From the NCBI RefSeq assembly GCF_022968135.1, contig NZ_JALJRA010000001.1, positions 186,001 to 250,000 on the forward strand: a stretch of DNA of 64,000 bases. The letters are read 5' to 3'. Positions 1 through 8,419 of the stretch are shown here, in pieces. The position numbers and the translations under genes are program-made. This DNA is from Pseudorhizobium tarimense. Lineage in GTDB: Bacteria; Pseudomonadota; Alphaproteobacteria; Rhizobiales; Rhizobiaceae. Numbering within the stretch: position 1 is the first letter of the stretch; the number at the start of each line of letters is the position of its first letter. Under the pieces are notes generated by a model. The model did not search any database and was not told the origin of the DNA. It worked only from the letters and a program-made list of their open reading frames with translations.

Positions 1-831
1 AGCAATCGCAGGGCGGCTCCGGGCGGCAGGCCCGGGCTGTCATCGAAGGCTGGACGCCGATGTCGTCACCTTGGCGCTCGGCAGCGACATCGGCGCGATT
101 GCCAAACGCAGCGGCAAGATCGCGCCGACTGGCGCGGCAAGTTCCCGCACAATTCCGCCCCCTATACGTCGACGATCGTCTTCCTCGTCCGCAAGGGTAA
201 TCCAAAGGACATCAACAACTGGGGCGACCTCATCAAGGAGGGGATCGAGATCATCACGCCGAACCCCAAGACCTCCGGCGGCGCCCGCTGGAACTATCTG
301 GCCGCCTGGGCCTGGGCCAACGATGCCTTCGCCGGCGACCATCAAAAGATCAAGGATTACATGGCCGATCTATTCCGCCACGTTGCCGTGATGGATACGG
401 GTGCACGCGGCGCGACCACCACCTTTACAGACCGCCAGATGGGAGATGTGCTGCTGGCATGGGAGAATGAGGCCTACCTCGCGCTCAAGGAGGTCGGTGA
501 CGATGCCTTCGACATCGTGGTGCCGCCGATTTCCGTCCTGGCGGAGCCGCCGGTGGCCGTCGTGGATGCAAATGTCGACAAGCGCAAAACGCGCAATGCG
601 GCGGAAGCCTACCTTAAGTATCTCTATTCGGACGAGGCGCAAAACCTCATCGCCAAGCACTTCTTCCGCCCGGCCAATCCCGCGGCAGTCGCGCCCAAGC
701 TCCTGCAGCGCCTGCCACAGGTCAAGCTGTTGACGATCGACGATCCGATCTTCGGTGGGTGGCCGAAGGCGCAGGCACAACACTTCGCAAATGGCGGCAT
801 CTTCGACCAGATCTATGCCGGCCGAAACTGA
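1..831 (+). pseudogene. sbp: Sulfate ABC transporter substrate-binding protein, 5' part outside window, two frameshifts
   Basis: The reading frame from about 124 to the TGA at 829-831 encodes the C-terminal two thirds of a periplasmic sulfate-binding protein. It has characteristic segments such as NSAPYTSTIVFLVRKGNPKD, TPNPKTSGGARWNYLAAWAW and DTGARGATTTF. Homologous peptide continues upstream only by changing frame twice. Frame 3 gives SGRQARAVIEG up to about 50, frame 2 gives ADVVTLALGSDI from about 53 to 121, and frame 1 takes over at 124. Each junction looks like one missing base. The protein would bind sulfate for a CysTWA-type importer, but no transporter genes are visible here because the window begins inside the gene. 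Two shifts in 75 bases suggest decay, though a sequencing or assembly error at this place cannot be excluded. Confidence 0.75.
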
Positions 832-928
832 CCGCATCCGCAGGATCATGTGACATTCCTGTGAAAGAGCGGGGAACAAAATCGATTCATCCGAATTCGG
901 GCTATGTCCCGTCGAAATGGAGAGCAGC

Positions 929-1135
929 ATGGCAGCGTCGGCGCATATCCACGTCAAGCCCGAGGATCATATCCTGACCATCCAGGAAGCGATCGAGCCG
1001 GTCTACAACCGTCTGGCCCTAGAATGCGAGGCCAGGATCATCGATGCAGCCGTACGCGCCGGCTGGTCGGCAGAGGAAGCGGTCTCGGCCATCGAGGATC
1101 TGCGCAAGCGCGACGTGCTGGAGAGCACGCACTGA
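929..1135 (+). CDS. Small hypothetical protein, 68 aa
   Basis: A 68-residue soluble, acidic protein with no signal peptide or membrane segment. The text reads as two amphipathic helices (about residues 14-42 and 44-65, the latter containing AGWSAEEAVSAIEDL), a layout common in small rhizobial proteins of unknown function. I do not recognise the family. An in-frame ATG lies 12 bases earlier at 917, but GGAG at 919-922 stands at good spacing from the ATG at 929, so the shorter start is preferred. It lies 97 bases after the sbp remnant and converges on ftsH. The function is unknown. Confidence 0.55.
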   Translation: MAASAHIHVKPEDHILTIQEAIEPVYNRLALECEARIIDAAVRAGWSAEEAVSAIEDLRKRDVLESTH

Positions 1136-1187
1136 TGTCGTCGACCAGTGCGACGCAGTGTTGCCGAGCACCTCTGGTGCAGAGTGT

Positions 1188-3035
1188 CTATTGAGAGCTT
1201 GGGAGAGGTGCAACCGAGGGAGTGGCAGGTTCGGCCACTGCCAGCGGCTGCAATTCGTCCGCACCGAGCGTTTCCACTTCGAGCAGTTTCGTTGCGGAGG
1301 CCTCCAGCGTGTCGCGGCGACGCGTGAGAGTGTCCACTGCCGGTTCGAAGGCCCTATCAATGATGCGGCGCACCTCCTCGTCGATCGCATCGGCGGTGTG
1401 CTCGCCGTAGTCGTGCTGCCTTGCGCCGCTGAAGAACGGATCCGGCGCGAGGTATGAGCGCTGCTCGGTTTCCAGAGCAATATGGCCGATCTTCTCCGAC
1501 ATGCCGTAGCGGGTGACCATGGCACGGGCAATGTCGGTAACCTTCGCCAGATCGTCTGCCGCACCGGTGGACAGGTGCGCGAAGACAATGAGCTCCGCCG
1601 CCCGCCCGCCCAGGAGCACCGCCATCTTGTTCTCCAGTTCTTCCCGCGTCATCAGGAAGCGGTCCTCCGTCGGCCGCTGAATGGTGTAGCCGAGCGCCCC
1701 GACGCCGCGAGGAGTGATCGAGACCTTGTGGACCGGATCCACCCCCGGCAACGACAATGCGACCAGTGCATGCCCCATCTCGTGATAAGCGACGATCTGG
1801 CGCTCCTTCGGATTGAGGAGCCGGTTGCGCTTCTCAAGACCCGCCACGATCCGTTCCACCGCATTGGTGAAATCATTCATCGTGACCGCCTCGGCTTTGC
1901 GCCGGGTCGCAAGAAGGGCGGCCTCGTTCACGAGGTTTGCAAGATCGGCGCCGGTGAAACCGGGCGTCAGCGCTGCCACCTGCTCCGGATCCACATCGGC
2001 GCCGATTTTGGCCTTGGCCATATGGAGCTTCAGGATCTGGATGCGGCCGCCCTTGTCGGGACGGTCGACCAGAACCTGCCGGTCGAAGCGGCCGGCACGC
2101 AGCAAGGCCGGGTCGAGGATTTCGGGCCGGTTCGTCGCCGCGAGCAGCACGACGCCAAGGGACGGATCGAAACCGTCAAGCTCGACGAGCAGCTGGTTCA
2201 AGGTCTGCTCCTTTTCATCATGGCCGCCCATCATCGGGCCGGCGCCGCGAGCCCGGCCCAAAGCGTCCAGCTCGTCGATGAAGATGATGGCCGGCGCCTT
2301 GGCACGCGCTTGCTCGAAAAGGTCGCGCACACGGGCGGCGCCGACGCCCACAAACATTTCGACGAACTCTGAGCCGGAGATCGAGAAGAAGGGTACCCCT
2401 GCCTCGCCGGCCACTGCCCGGGCAATCAGCGTCTTGCCCGTCCCCGGAGGTCCCACGAGCAAGACTCCCTTGGGCATGCGGCCGCCGAGCCTTCCGTATT
2501 CCGTCGCGTTACGAAGGAATTCCACGATCTCCTTTAGCTCATCCTCAGCCTCGTCGACCCCGGCCACATCATCGAAGCTGACCTTCACATCTGTCTCGAC
2601 ATAGATCTTTGCGCGGCTCTTTCCGATCTGCATCAGACCGCCTCCGACACCGGCACCCATTCGCCGGATCATCACGTACCAGATGCCGAAGAAGAGCAGG
2701 ATCGGCAGGGTCCAGGACAGGATATTGCCGAGCAGGTTGCTTTCGATGCGGCCGGTATAGACGGCGCCGCTTTGCTGCAGCTCGTCCACCAGTGCAGGAT
2801 CGACACGGGTGCTGACGAACACGGTCTCGCCGCCCGGCAGCGCCTGCTTGAACGTCCCCTGCACGTAGTTGTCGGAAACCGCCACTTCCGCAATCTTGTT
2901 CTCGCGCAGATAGGTTTGAAACTGGCTGTAGGGAATTTCGGTGACCTGCTGGCTGTAGGCGAAGAGGTACTGGATGATCAGCACCCCGAAAATCGCCAGG
3001 ATCCAGTACCAGACATTGAACTTGGCGTTGTTCAT
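1188..3035 (-). CDS. ftsH: ATP-dependent zinc metalloprotease FtsH (615 aa)
   Basis: Membrane-anchored AAA+ protease that extracts and degrades misfolded membrane and regulatory proteins. A first transmembrane helix lies at residues 10-27, a periplasmic domain follows to about 105, and a second helix spans about 106-123. The AAA module has Walker A GPPGTGKT at 195-202, Walker [11 protein letters not shown] at about 250-259, and an [22 protein letters not shown] second region of homology at about 303-320. The protease domain has the zinc motif HEMGH at 418-422 and a third ligand candidate, Asp494, in [10 protein letters not shown]. The open frame runs further upstream, but homology starts at MNNAKF, so the ATG at 3035 is chosen. 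At 615 residues it is close to normal FtsH length. The gene stands alone, away from tilS, and is probably a second FtsH paralogue; that last point is inference. Confidence 0.95.
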   Translation of the reverse strand: MNNAKFNVWYWILAIFGVLIIQYLFAYSQQVTEIPYSQFQTYLRENKIAEVAVSDNYVQGTFKQALPGGETVFVSTRVDPALVDELQQSGAVYTGRIESNLLGNILSWTLPILLFFGIWYVMIRRMGAGVGGGLMQIGKSRAKIYVETDVKVSFDDVAGVDEAEDELKEIVEFLRNATEYGRLGGRMPKGVLLVGPPGTGKTLIARAVAGEAGVPFFSISGSEFVEMFVGVGAARVRDLFEQARAKAPAIIFIDELDALGRARGAGPMMGGHDEKEQTLNQLLVELDGFDPSLGVVLLAATNRPEILDPALLRAGRFDRQVLVDRPDKGGRIQILKLHMAKAKIGADVDPEQVAALTPGFTGADLANLVNEAALLATRRKAEAVTMNDFTNAVERIVAGLEKRNRLLNPKERQIVAYHEMGHALVALSLPGVDPVHKVSITPRGVGALGYTIQRPTEDRFLMTREELENKMAVLLGGRAAELIVFAHLSTGAADDLAKVTDIARAMVTRYGMSEKIGHIALETEQRSYLAPDPFFSGARQHDYGEHTADAIDEEVRRIIDRAFEPAVDTLTRRRDTLEASATKLLEVETLGADELQPLAVAEPATPSVAPLPSSQ

Positions 3036-3253
3036 CGTGGTCACCGTCCGTTCGGAAAACCGCTGATGCCGGCTCCGAAGCAGAGACAAGCGCATCCCGC
3101 AGCCCTGCGCAAGTCTGCAGTCGGCCCACGTCGCGCCGAAAAGCGCGGCAGTCGGAGAAACCCCCGTCCTTTTGGCTGAGACACGGATGCGTGAGGGAAC
3201 GACTGCCCATCCAACGACTTCGACGCAGACACAAAAAAACCAGGAGGAAACCC

Positions 3254-3334
3254 ATGTCAGCCGATTGGCCAATGTTCATCCTGCAATCCATCGCAGTCTT
3301 CGGCATGGTGGGCGCACTGTTTATCCGGACGTGA
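3254..3334 (+). CDS. Tiny single-span membrane protein, 26 aa
   Basis: A 26-codon frame starting MSADWPMFILQS and ending with a positively charged ALFIRT tail. Residues 6-23 are hydrophobic enough for one membrane helix. The ATG at 3254 has a textbook AGGAGG at 3242-3247, seven bases upstream. It is transcribed divergently from ftsH, whose start is 218 bases away. The family is unknown. Such peptides sometimes modulate membrane proteases or transporters, so placement beside ftsH is suggestive but nothing more. Confidence 0.5.
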   Translation: MSADWPMFILQSIAVFGMVGALFIRT

Positions 3335-3420
3335 CGTCCGCGCGCTCTGCGACCATTCCGGCCGAAGCGAAGACATTGCATGGAGTGAGGCAAACGGGTC
3401 GGGTGCGCGCGTTGCGGCAA

Positions 3421-3442
3421 CAAAAAATCCCGCTCCCGCGGG
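3421..3442 (-). terminator. Rho-independent terminator of tRNA-Pro
   Basis: On the minus strand CCCGC-GGGA-GCGGG forms a five-pair GC stem, followed by A and then six T residues. It lies about ten bases after the encoded CCA of the tRNA. Confidence 0.8.
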
Positions 3443-3452
3443 CATCTTCAGC

Positions 3453-3529
3453 TGGTCGGAGTGGCAAGATTCGAACTTGCGACCCCCACGTCCCGAACGT
3501 GGTGCGCTACCAGACTGCGCTACACTCCG
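3453..3529 (-). tRNA. tRNA-Pro (anticodon CGG), CCA encoded
   Basis: The minus strand folds as a complete cloverleaf. The acceptor arm CGGAGTG pairs with CACTCCG, the anticodon arm CCACG-TTCGGGA-CGTGG presents CGG, and the T arm contains GTTCGAATC. The 3' end reads A plus genomically encoded CCA (plus-strand TGG at 3453-3455). Total length is 77 nt. A terminator follows directly. Confidence 0.97.
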
Positions 3530-3761
3530 TGACCAGCGGCGCCTCTATAGACCAGCCGGTGGGGTTCGGCAAGCGGTCCGTCGCAAATTTGCGAGAGTGT
3601 TTGACGGCTTCATGACGGTCGGACGAAGGGGGCTCCGTGGCAAAAAAGCGGCGGTTGAACTTTTTCGGCGAGGACAGCTTCAGGCATCTGCGATGGCTTG
3701 TCGGAATCTGGTAGGCGGTCGGCACACGCCTGAGGGCGCCATCAAACAGGGTTTCAGGAAC

Positions 3762-4118
3762 ATGAGCCTCCGCACCATTGCATCGACGGCCGCGTTTGCC
3801 GTCCTTCTGTCCGCATGCACCACCACCAGTGCACCCTCCAACCCGATCGAAGCGCGTTGGGTCGGCCAGTCCGCCGGCGCCTTTTTCGCCCGGTACAGCC
3901 CGCCGATGAGCGATACCCCGGCAGGCTCGACTACGCTCTACAACTGGCGCGGCGGCTACCAGCGCATCAAGCTGCAGAATGGCCGCACGGCCAATGTCAG
4001 CTGCGCGGCCCAGATCACGGTGGACGAAGACTACGTGATCCGCAAGATCCGCATCACCGCCGACCGACAGGGCGCCAAGGGCCAGAGCTATTGCGAGGAA
4101 CTGCTAACGGAGAGCTGA
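3762..4118 (+). CDS. Small lipoprotein, 118 aa
   Basis: A signal sequence MSLRTIASTAAFAVLL leads to a lipobox LSAC with the lipidated Cys at residue 19, so the mature protein has 100 residues tethered to a membrane. The mature part has a run of aromatic and polar residues (TTLYNWRGGYQRIK) and a second Cys pair (SCAAQ and SYCEELL) that could form a disulfide. I do not recognise a named family. The open frame extends far upstream, but CAGGAA before the ATG at 3762 and the sharp onset of a signal peptide fix the start. A terminator follows at 4161-4198, suggesting a single-gene unit. Confidence 0.75.
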   Translation: MSLRTIASTAAFAVLLSACTTTSAPSNPIEARWVGQSAGAFFARYSPPMSDTPAGSTTLYNWRGGYQRIKLQNGRTANVSCAAQITVDEDYVIRKIRITADRQGAKGQSYCEELLTES

Positions 4119-4160
4119 CTCGGGCCGCCGTTTAGCCATAGAGACCTTGGTTATGAACTC

Positions 4161-4198
4161 GAAAGCCTGCACTACCCATCGGCGGGCTTTCTCTTTTC
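4161..4198 (+). terminator. Rho-independent terminator downstream of the lipoprotein gene
   Basis: GAAAGCC at 4161-4167 pairs with GGCTTTC at 4185-4191 around a 17-base loop. A T-rich stretch (CTCTTTTC) follows. It lies about 40 bases after the lipoprotein stop codon. Confidence 0.65.
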
Positions 4199-4258
4199 GC
4201 CACAAGGCGCTAGCTTGTCTTCGAAGATGGCTCGAACCACCGTGATGCCTCGCCGCCA

Positions 4259-5185
4259 ATGAAGCGCCTCCTGCTATTCCTCTTTGTGTCTCTCGCGCCG
4301 CTGCAGGCGGGCGCGGTGCAGGCTCCCGACCAGCCGAAGAAGTCCGACGATCAAGCACGGCACTGCGTCTCGTCCTGGAAAGATCCCTATTCGGGAGAGG
4401 AGCTGTGCATCCGACAGGAGAGCTTTAACCGCGACCTCTGCACCGGGATTGAGCACTTTGCCAAGGCGCGTGCGGTGCCCGCAGACTTCTTCGCACGGCT
4501 GATCTGGCGCGAAAGCCTTTTCCGGCCGCGCGCGGTCAGTCCGAAAGGGGCCGAGGGCATCGCGCAGTTCATGCCTGCGACCGCGAAGCTGCGCGGCCTT
4601 GATGACAGCTTCGACGTTCTTGCCGCTCTGGAGGCATCGGCCACCTATCTTCGGGAACTGAACGACCGGTTCGGCGGCTATGGGCTCGCGGCAGCGGCCT
4701 ATAACGCCGGAGAGGCGCGGCTCAGCGGGTTTCTCGCCGGCAAATCACTGCCGCTCGAGACACGCGCCTATGTGCTCGCCATCACCGGACATTCCGTGGA
4801 GAAATGGGTGCGCGACCCGCCGGATACGGCAGCTGCACCGCTTGCGAAGAACAAGTCCTTCCTCGAGAACTGCGTGACGCTAGCCGATCGCCGGCGGCTC
4901 ACACCGACGATGCTCTCTGCCGATGCGGCTTGGGCACCTTGGGGTGTCCAACTTGCGGCGCATCTTGACCCGGATGTTGCGCGCCGGCTGTTCGACCGTG
5001 CCCTCGACAGGCTTCCGGATGCTCTGCGTGGCGAGCAGGCGATGATCGTACGCCAGACCCGCGGCAATTTCGGTTACCGGACCCGCTATGCAGCGCGAAT
5101 AGGACGGGACACAAGGGCGGAGGCGCAGGCGCTTTGCGCGCGTATTAAGGCTGCCGGTGGGGCCTGTACCGTGCTGCGCAACTAG
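4259..5185 (+). CDS. Lytic transglycosylase with C-terminal SPOR-like repeat (308 aa)
   Basis: Periplasmic murein lytic transglycosylase that cleaves the MurNAc-GlcNAc bond. A signal peptide covers residues 1 to about 19. The SLT fold shows the catalytic Glu85 in LIWRESLFRPRAVSPKGAEG, followed by IAQFMPATA and the conserved AAAAYNAGEAR. The last 70 residues (about 240-308), with MIVRQTRGNFGYRTRYAA and a terminal GGACTVLRN, resemble a SPOR domain, which binds denuded glycan at division sites. The start is the ATG at 4259; no strong ribosome binding site is visible. Four cysteines lie between residues 36 and 61. It is probably monocistronic, with a small membrane-protein ORF 130 bases later. 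The SLT call is firm; the SPOR call rests on pattern only. Confidence 0.87.
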   Translation: MKRLLLFLFVSLAPLQAGAVQAPDQPKKSDDQARHCVSSWKDPYSGEELCIRQESFNRDLCTGIEHFAKARAVPADFFARLIWRESLFRPRAVSPKGAEGIAQFMPATAKLRGLDDSFDVLAALEASATYLRELNDRFGGYGLAAAAYNAGEARLSGFLAGKSLPLETRAYVLAITGHSVEKWVRDPPDTAAAPLAKNKSFLENCVTLADRRRLTPTMLSADAAWAPWGVQLAAHLDPDVARRLFDRALDRLPDALRGEQAMIVRQTRGNFGYRTRYAARIGRDTRAEAQALCARIKAAGGACTVLRN

Positions 5186-5316
5186 CGCTCGCCCGCGCCC
5201 CGTCTCTCTGCGTCACCTGGTGGACGTGGGCGAAGTCGGGAACATCTGCGGCCTCTCCGCTTTCTCTTCTCGTGGCCGGTCAAACCCGGCAAGCAGTGAA
5301 GAAATAGGAGAGACCC

Positions 5317-5403
5317 ATGCTGAAATTCATAGGCGGCACGATCGGCGCCATCTTCCTGATCGGCCTGATCGTCGTGATCCTGCTCCTGATGCTGATCTTC
5401 TGA
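5317..5403 (+). CDS. Tiny hydrophobic membrane protein, 28 aa
   Basis: A 28-codon frame, MLKFIGGTIGAIFLIG onward, that is almost entirely Ile, Leu, Val and Gly after Lys3. It would be a single membrane helix with almost no soluble part. A strong AGGAGAG at 5307-5313 precedes the ATG at 5317. It follows the lytic transglycosylase by about 130 bases. The family is unknown. Confidence 0.5.
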   Translation: MLKFIGGTIGAIFLIGLIVVILLLMLIF

Positions 5404-5450
5404 TCTGTCGGGCTCGAAGAGCGGGCTTTGCCGGCGCCTGATCTTAGGCG

Positions 5451-6521
5451 TCAGCGAGGAGCCACGTCGCGTTCCCAGTACCACGCGACGTACATGCGTT
5501 TGCGATCGTGGCCGCGTGCCTTCAGGATGGCACGGATCGCACGAACATCTTCCTTTTCGCAAGCCACCCAGACGTAAGTTTCCTCGTCGATCGAGTTGAC
5601 TGCCTCAGCGATCGCCTCACGAAGCTGCCCGCGGCTTCCATGCCCGTAGTCTTTCCGGTGCAGCCAGCGCATGTCGAGTAAGCCCTGAGTCGGCAAAGGC
5701 TGTTCCTCCGCCTCATCCTCGACCTCCAGGATGACCGTCATAGAGGTTCCCTCGGAAGCTTCTGCGACGATTCGTGCGATGGCGGGAAGTGCCGCTTCGT
5801 CGCCAGCAAGGAAGACCTTGGAAGCCTGCGGCAGATCTCCGCCGCCGGGGCCGATCAGGGCTACCTTGTCCCCGGGCTGAGCGTCGCGGGCGAAATCGGC
5901 ACCTGGGGTGGCGATGCCGGGTGCCGGATGCTGCAGGAAGTCGATCCAGATTTCGCGGCGCTCCGCGTCAACGTGACGGATCGTGTAGACCCGAACCAGA
6001 ATCTCATCCTCTCCCGTTGGCCAGGCGATGCGGCCGTCGGCGCCCAGCCCCGGCCACACCGGTAGCCTTCCCTTCGGCGGGACAAGCAGACGCACATGCA
6101 TGTCACCGCCGATGAAGGGTGAAACGTCAGCGCAGGAGACCTTCACCCGTCGCATGCGCGGCGTAACGTCTTCCGTCGAAACGACCGTCACCTCGTGCAG
6201 GTTGGGCAGGCGCGCAACCGGTGCCGGATCAGACCACGACAGTTCGAAGGGCTCCCCGCCGGCAAAGTAGAAGAGGTGCTCGGCGATCATGTTGCGGGTC
6301 AGATGAAGGGCCTCTTCGGTCGGGCAGGAGAGCTCGATCATCAAACGGTTCTCGGCAAGCCGGATGTCAGCGGTTCCGATGTCGCTTTTCAGAAGTACGG
6401 TGTTTTCGGTCCGCCGGACCTCGGAATGCTCGACGAAGTGCTCACACAACTCGTCGAGCATTCCGATTGCGTTCGTTGGAATGGCGAAACCCGAAAGGTT
6501 GAAGGCCGCTACTGCGTTCAT
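5451..6521 (-). CDS. Siderophore-interacting protein (ferric-siderophore reductase) with N-terminal DUF2218
   Basis: A 356-residue cytoplasmic flavoprotein of the ViuB/SIP family, which reduces imported Fe(III)-siderophore to release Fe(II). An N-terminal DUF2218-like segment (about residues 20-105, with TADIRLAENRLMIELS) precedes an FAD-binding ferredoxin-reductase-like domain with VRVYTIRHVD, and then a SIP NAD(P)H domain. The open frame extends upstream, but GAGGAA with six-base spacing supports the ATG at 6521. It is the last gene of the binding protein-permease-permease-ATPase operon, 51 bases after the ATPase stop. This placement supports a role in removing iron from the same siderophore. 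Confidence 0.9.
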   Translation of the reverse strand: MNAVAAFNLSGFAIPTNAIGMLDELCEHFVEHSEVRRTENTVLLKSDIGTADIRLAENRLMIELSCPTEEALHLTRNMIAEHLFYFAGGEPFELSWSDPAPVARLPNLHEVTVVSTEDVTPRMRRVKVSCADVSPFIGGDMHVRLLVPPKGRLPVWPGLGADGRIAWPTGEDEILVRVYTIRHVDAERREIWIDFLQHPAPGIATPGADFARDAQPGDKVALIGPGGGDLPQASKVFLAGDEAALPAIARIVAEASEGTSMTVILEVEDEAEEQPLPTQGLLDMRWLHRKDYGHGSRGQLREAIAEAVNSIDEETYVWVACEKEDVRAIRAILKARGHDRKRMYVAWYWERDVAPR

Positions 6522-6572
6522 GACTATTTCCTCTTCGCCAATGCTGCCTCGGAGAGGCGCCAAAGTTTGGTG

Positions 6573-7382
6573 TCAGGCATTGTCTCCCTCCGTCCGGTGC
6601 CGGCCGATTGGCAGCATGATCGGACGGCCTGAGATGGGATCGGTGATGATGCGGCTTTGAAGGCCGAAGATTGTCCGCACCGTCTCTTCCGTCAGCACAT
6701 CTTCGGGAGAACCGGCTATGTGAAGGCGGCCACTCGCCATAGCCAGGAGGTGATCTGCATAACGGGCGGCAAGATTAAGATCGTGCAGCACCATGACGAT
6801 GGTGGTCGATCGCACCTGATTGAGATCGACCAACAGATCGAGAACCTCGATCTGGTGACTGATGTCGAGAAAAGTAGTCGGCTCATCGAGAAGGAGGATC
6901 TCGGTCTGCTGCGCGAGCGCCATGGCAATCCAGACGCGTTGGCGCTGTCCTCCGGAAAGCTCATCCATTGTTCGGTTAGCAAGTTGTGCCGTCTTCGTCG
7001 CGGCAAGCGCGCTCGCCACGGCCTCATCGTCCTTGGCCGTCCAGCTGGAGAACAGTCTCTGGTGGGGGTGGCGGCCTCGGCTGACGAGGTCGGCGACGGT
7101 GATGCCTTCAGGTGCGATCGGAGACTGCGGGAGCAGGCCCATGGTCTGGGCAAGCTGGCGGGACGGCATCCGGTGGATCGACTTCCCGTCGAGAAGCACA
7201 TGTCCCTGATGCGGGGAAATCAGCCGGGACATTGTCCGCAGCAAGGTGGATTTTCCGCAGGCATTCGCGCCGACGATGACGGTGATGCGGCCGGGCGGCA
7301 CTGCCAATTCCAGGCCGCGGAGGATTTCCGTCTCGCCATATCCGGCCGACAAACCGCTGACCCTAAGAGAACGGGCGCTCAT
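6573..7382 (-). CDS. Iron-siderophore ABC transporter ATPase (FecE/FhuC type)
   Basis: A 269-residue ATPase that powers import through the two permeases upstream. Walker A reads GANACGKST (about residues 37-45), the Q-loop lies in MGLLPQSP, the signature is LSGGQRQR, Walker B is ILLLDEPTTFLD, and the switch His is in VMVLHDLNLAARYAD. Walker A has Ala-Cys where Gly-Ser or Ser-Gly is more usual, without loss of the Lys-Ser/Thr pair. The ATG overlaps the upstream permease stop by four bases, so the genes are translationally coupled. Confidence 0.93.
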   Translation of the reverse strand: MSARSLRVSGLSAGYGETEILRGLELAVPPGRITVIVGANACGKSTLLRTMSRLISPHQGHVLLDGKSIHRMPSRQLAQTMGLLPQSPIAPEGITVADLVSRGRHPHQRLFSSWTAKDDEAVASALAATKTAQLANRTMDELSGGQRQRVWIAMALAQQTEILLLDEPTTFLDISHQIEVLDLLVDLNQVRSTTIVMVLHDLNLAARYADHLLAMASGRLHIAGSPEDVLTEETVRTIFGLQSRIITDPISGRPIMLPIGRHRTEGDNA

Positions 7383-8419
7383 AGTGATCCTCCGGTCCTG
7401 TTGAGGCGGACGATCAGAAAGATGAGATAGGGGGCACCGAGCGCTCCTGTGACGACGCCAACGGGGTAACGGCTCGGCAGGAGAAACTGACCCACGTAAT
7501 CGCTCAGGAGCACCAGTGCGGCGCCGACAAGTGCGGCGGGCACTAGAACCGAGCCGTTGCCAGCCAAGAGACGGGCGGCGATCGAGCCGGACAGGAAGGC
7601 GGCGAAGGAAACGGGGCCGACAATCGCCGTGGCGACGGAGATCAGTCCGACGGCCGCCACCATGACGATAATTCGTGTTTGCGCGACGTCCGTTCCCAGC
7701 CCTGCGGCCGTGTCGTCGCCGAGGGTGAGCGTATCGAGGTCACGGCTGCGGCTGAGGAGCAGCCCGCCGAACACCACGAGTGCCACCAGAACCGGAACCG
7801 CCTGACTGAGCTGCGCGCTGTTGAGGCTGCCCGACAGCCAGCGGATCGCCTCCTGTAGGTTCCATGACGGCGCTTGGGTCAGAGTATAGGCGATGAAGCT
7901 CTCCAGCATTGCAGCCACGCCGATCCCAACGAGGATGATGCGGCTACCGGCAACTCCGTTGCGGAAGGACAGGCCGTAGATGGCGAGAGCCACAGCAATG
8001 CCTGCCAGCACGGCAAGAACCGAAACCAGAGGGCCATTCCATTGCAGCACGACGATCGCGAAGACCGCTGCGGCGCTGGCGCCCAAATTGATACCGATGA
8101 TGTCGGGGCTTGCGAGCGGGTTGCGCAGCATCACCTGGAATGCGGCTCCCCCGAACCCGAAGCACAAACCGGTGAGCATGCCGAGCACGGCCCGCGGCAG
8201 GCGCAGCTGCCAAACGCTAAAGCTGACGCCAGGAACGTCCTCGCCAATAAGCACCCGAGCGAGCTCTGCGGGAGGCGTGAAACTCTGACCAAGCATCAGC
8301 GTCAGCAGGAAAAGTGCCGCGATCATCGCAAGCAGGATAGTCATCACCATCTGCCGGCGGCGTGCCCTGTTGCGGCGGCCTTCGAGCATCGAGCTCATGG
8401 ATGCGGTCGTGGCGGTCAT
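7379..8419 (-). CDS. Iron-siderophore ABC transporter permease (FecCD family, second subunit)
   Basis: A 346-residue inner-membrane permease of the FecCD/BtuC family with about nine hydrophobic segments. The family landmark RLPRAVLGMLTGLCFGFGGA is at residues 73-92, followed by RNPLASPDIIGINLGAS. The ATPase-contact region GDDTAAGLG lies in the second half. It forms a heterodimer with the permease encoded just upstream. Four-base overlaps at both ends show tight operon packing. Confidence 0.92.
   Translation of the reverse strand: MTATTASMSSMLEGRRNRARRRQMVMTILLAMIAALFLLTLMLGQSFTPPAELARVLIGEDVPGVSFSVWQLRLPRAVLGMLTGLCFGFGGAAFQVMLRNPLASPDIIGINLGASAAAVFAIVVLQWNGPLVSVLAVLAGIAVALAIYGLSFRNGVAGSRIILVGIGVAAMLESFIAYTLTQAPSWNLQEAIRWLSGSLNSAQLSQAVPVLVALVVFGGLLLSRSRDLDTLTLGDDTAAGLGTDVAQTRIIVMVAAVGLISVATAIVGPVSFAAFLSGSIAARLLAGNGSVLVPAALVGAALVLLSDYVGQFLLPSRYPVGVVTGALGAPYLIFLIVRLNRTGGSL

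Noticed and set aside
1482..2372. Long open frame of 296 codons on the plus strand
   Set aside because: Lies wholly antisense to ftsH, whose protein is unmistakable. High GC content keeps the complementary frame open.
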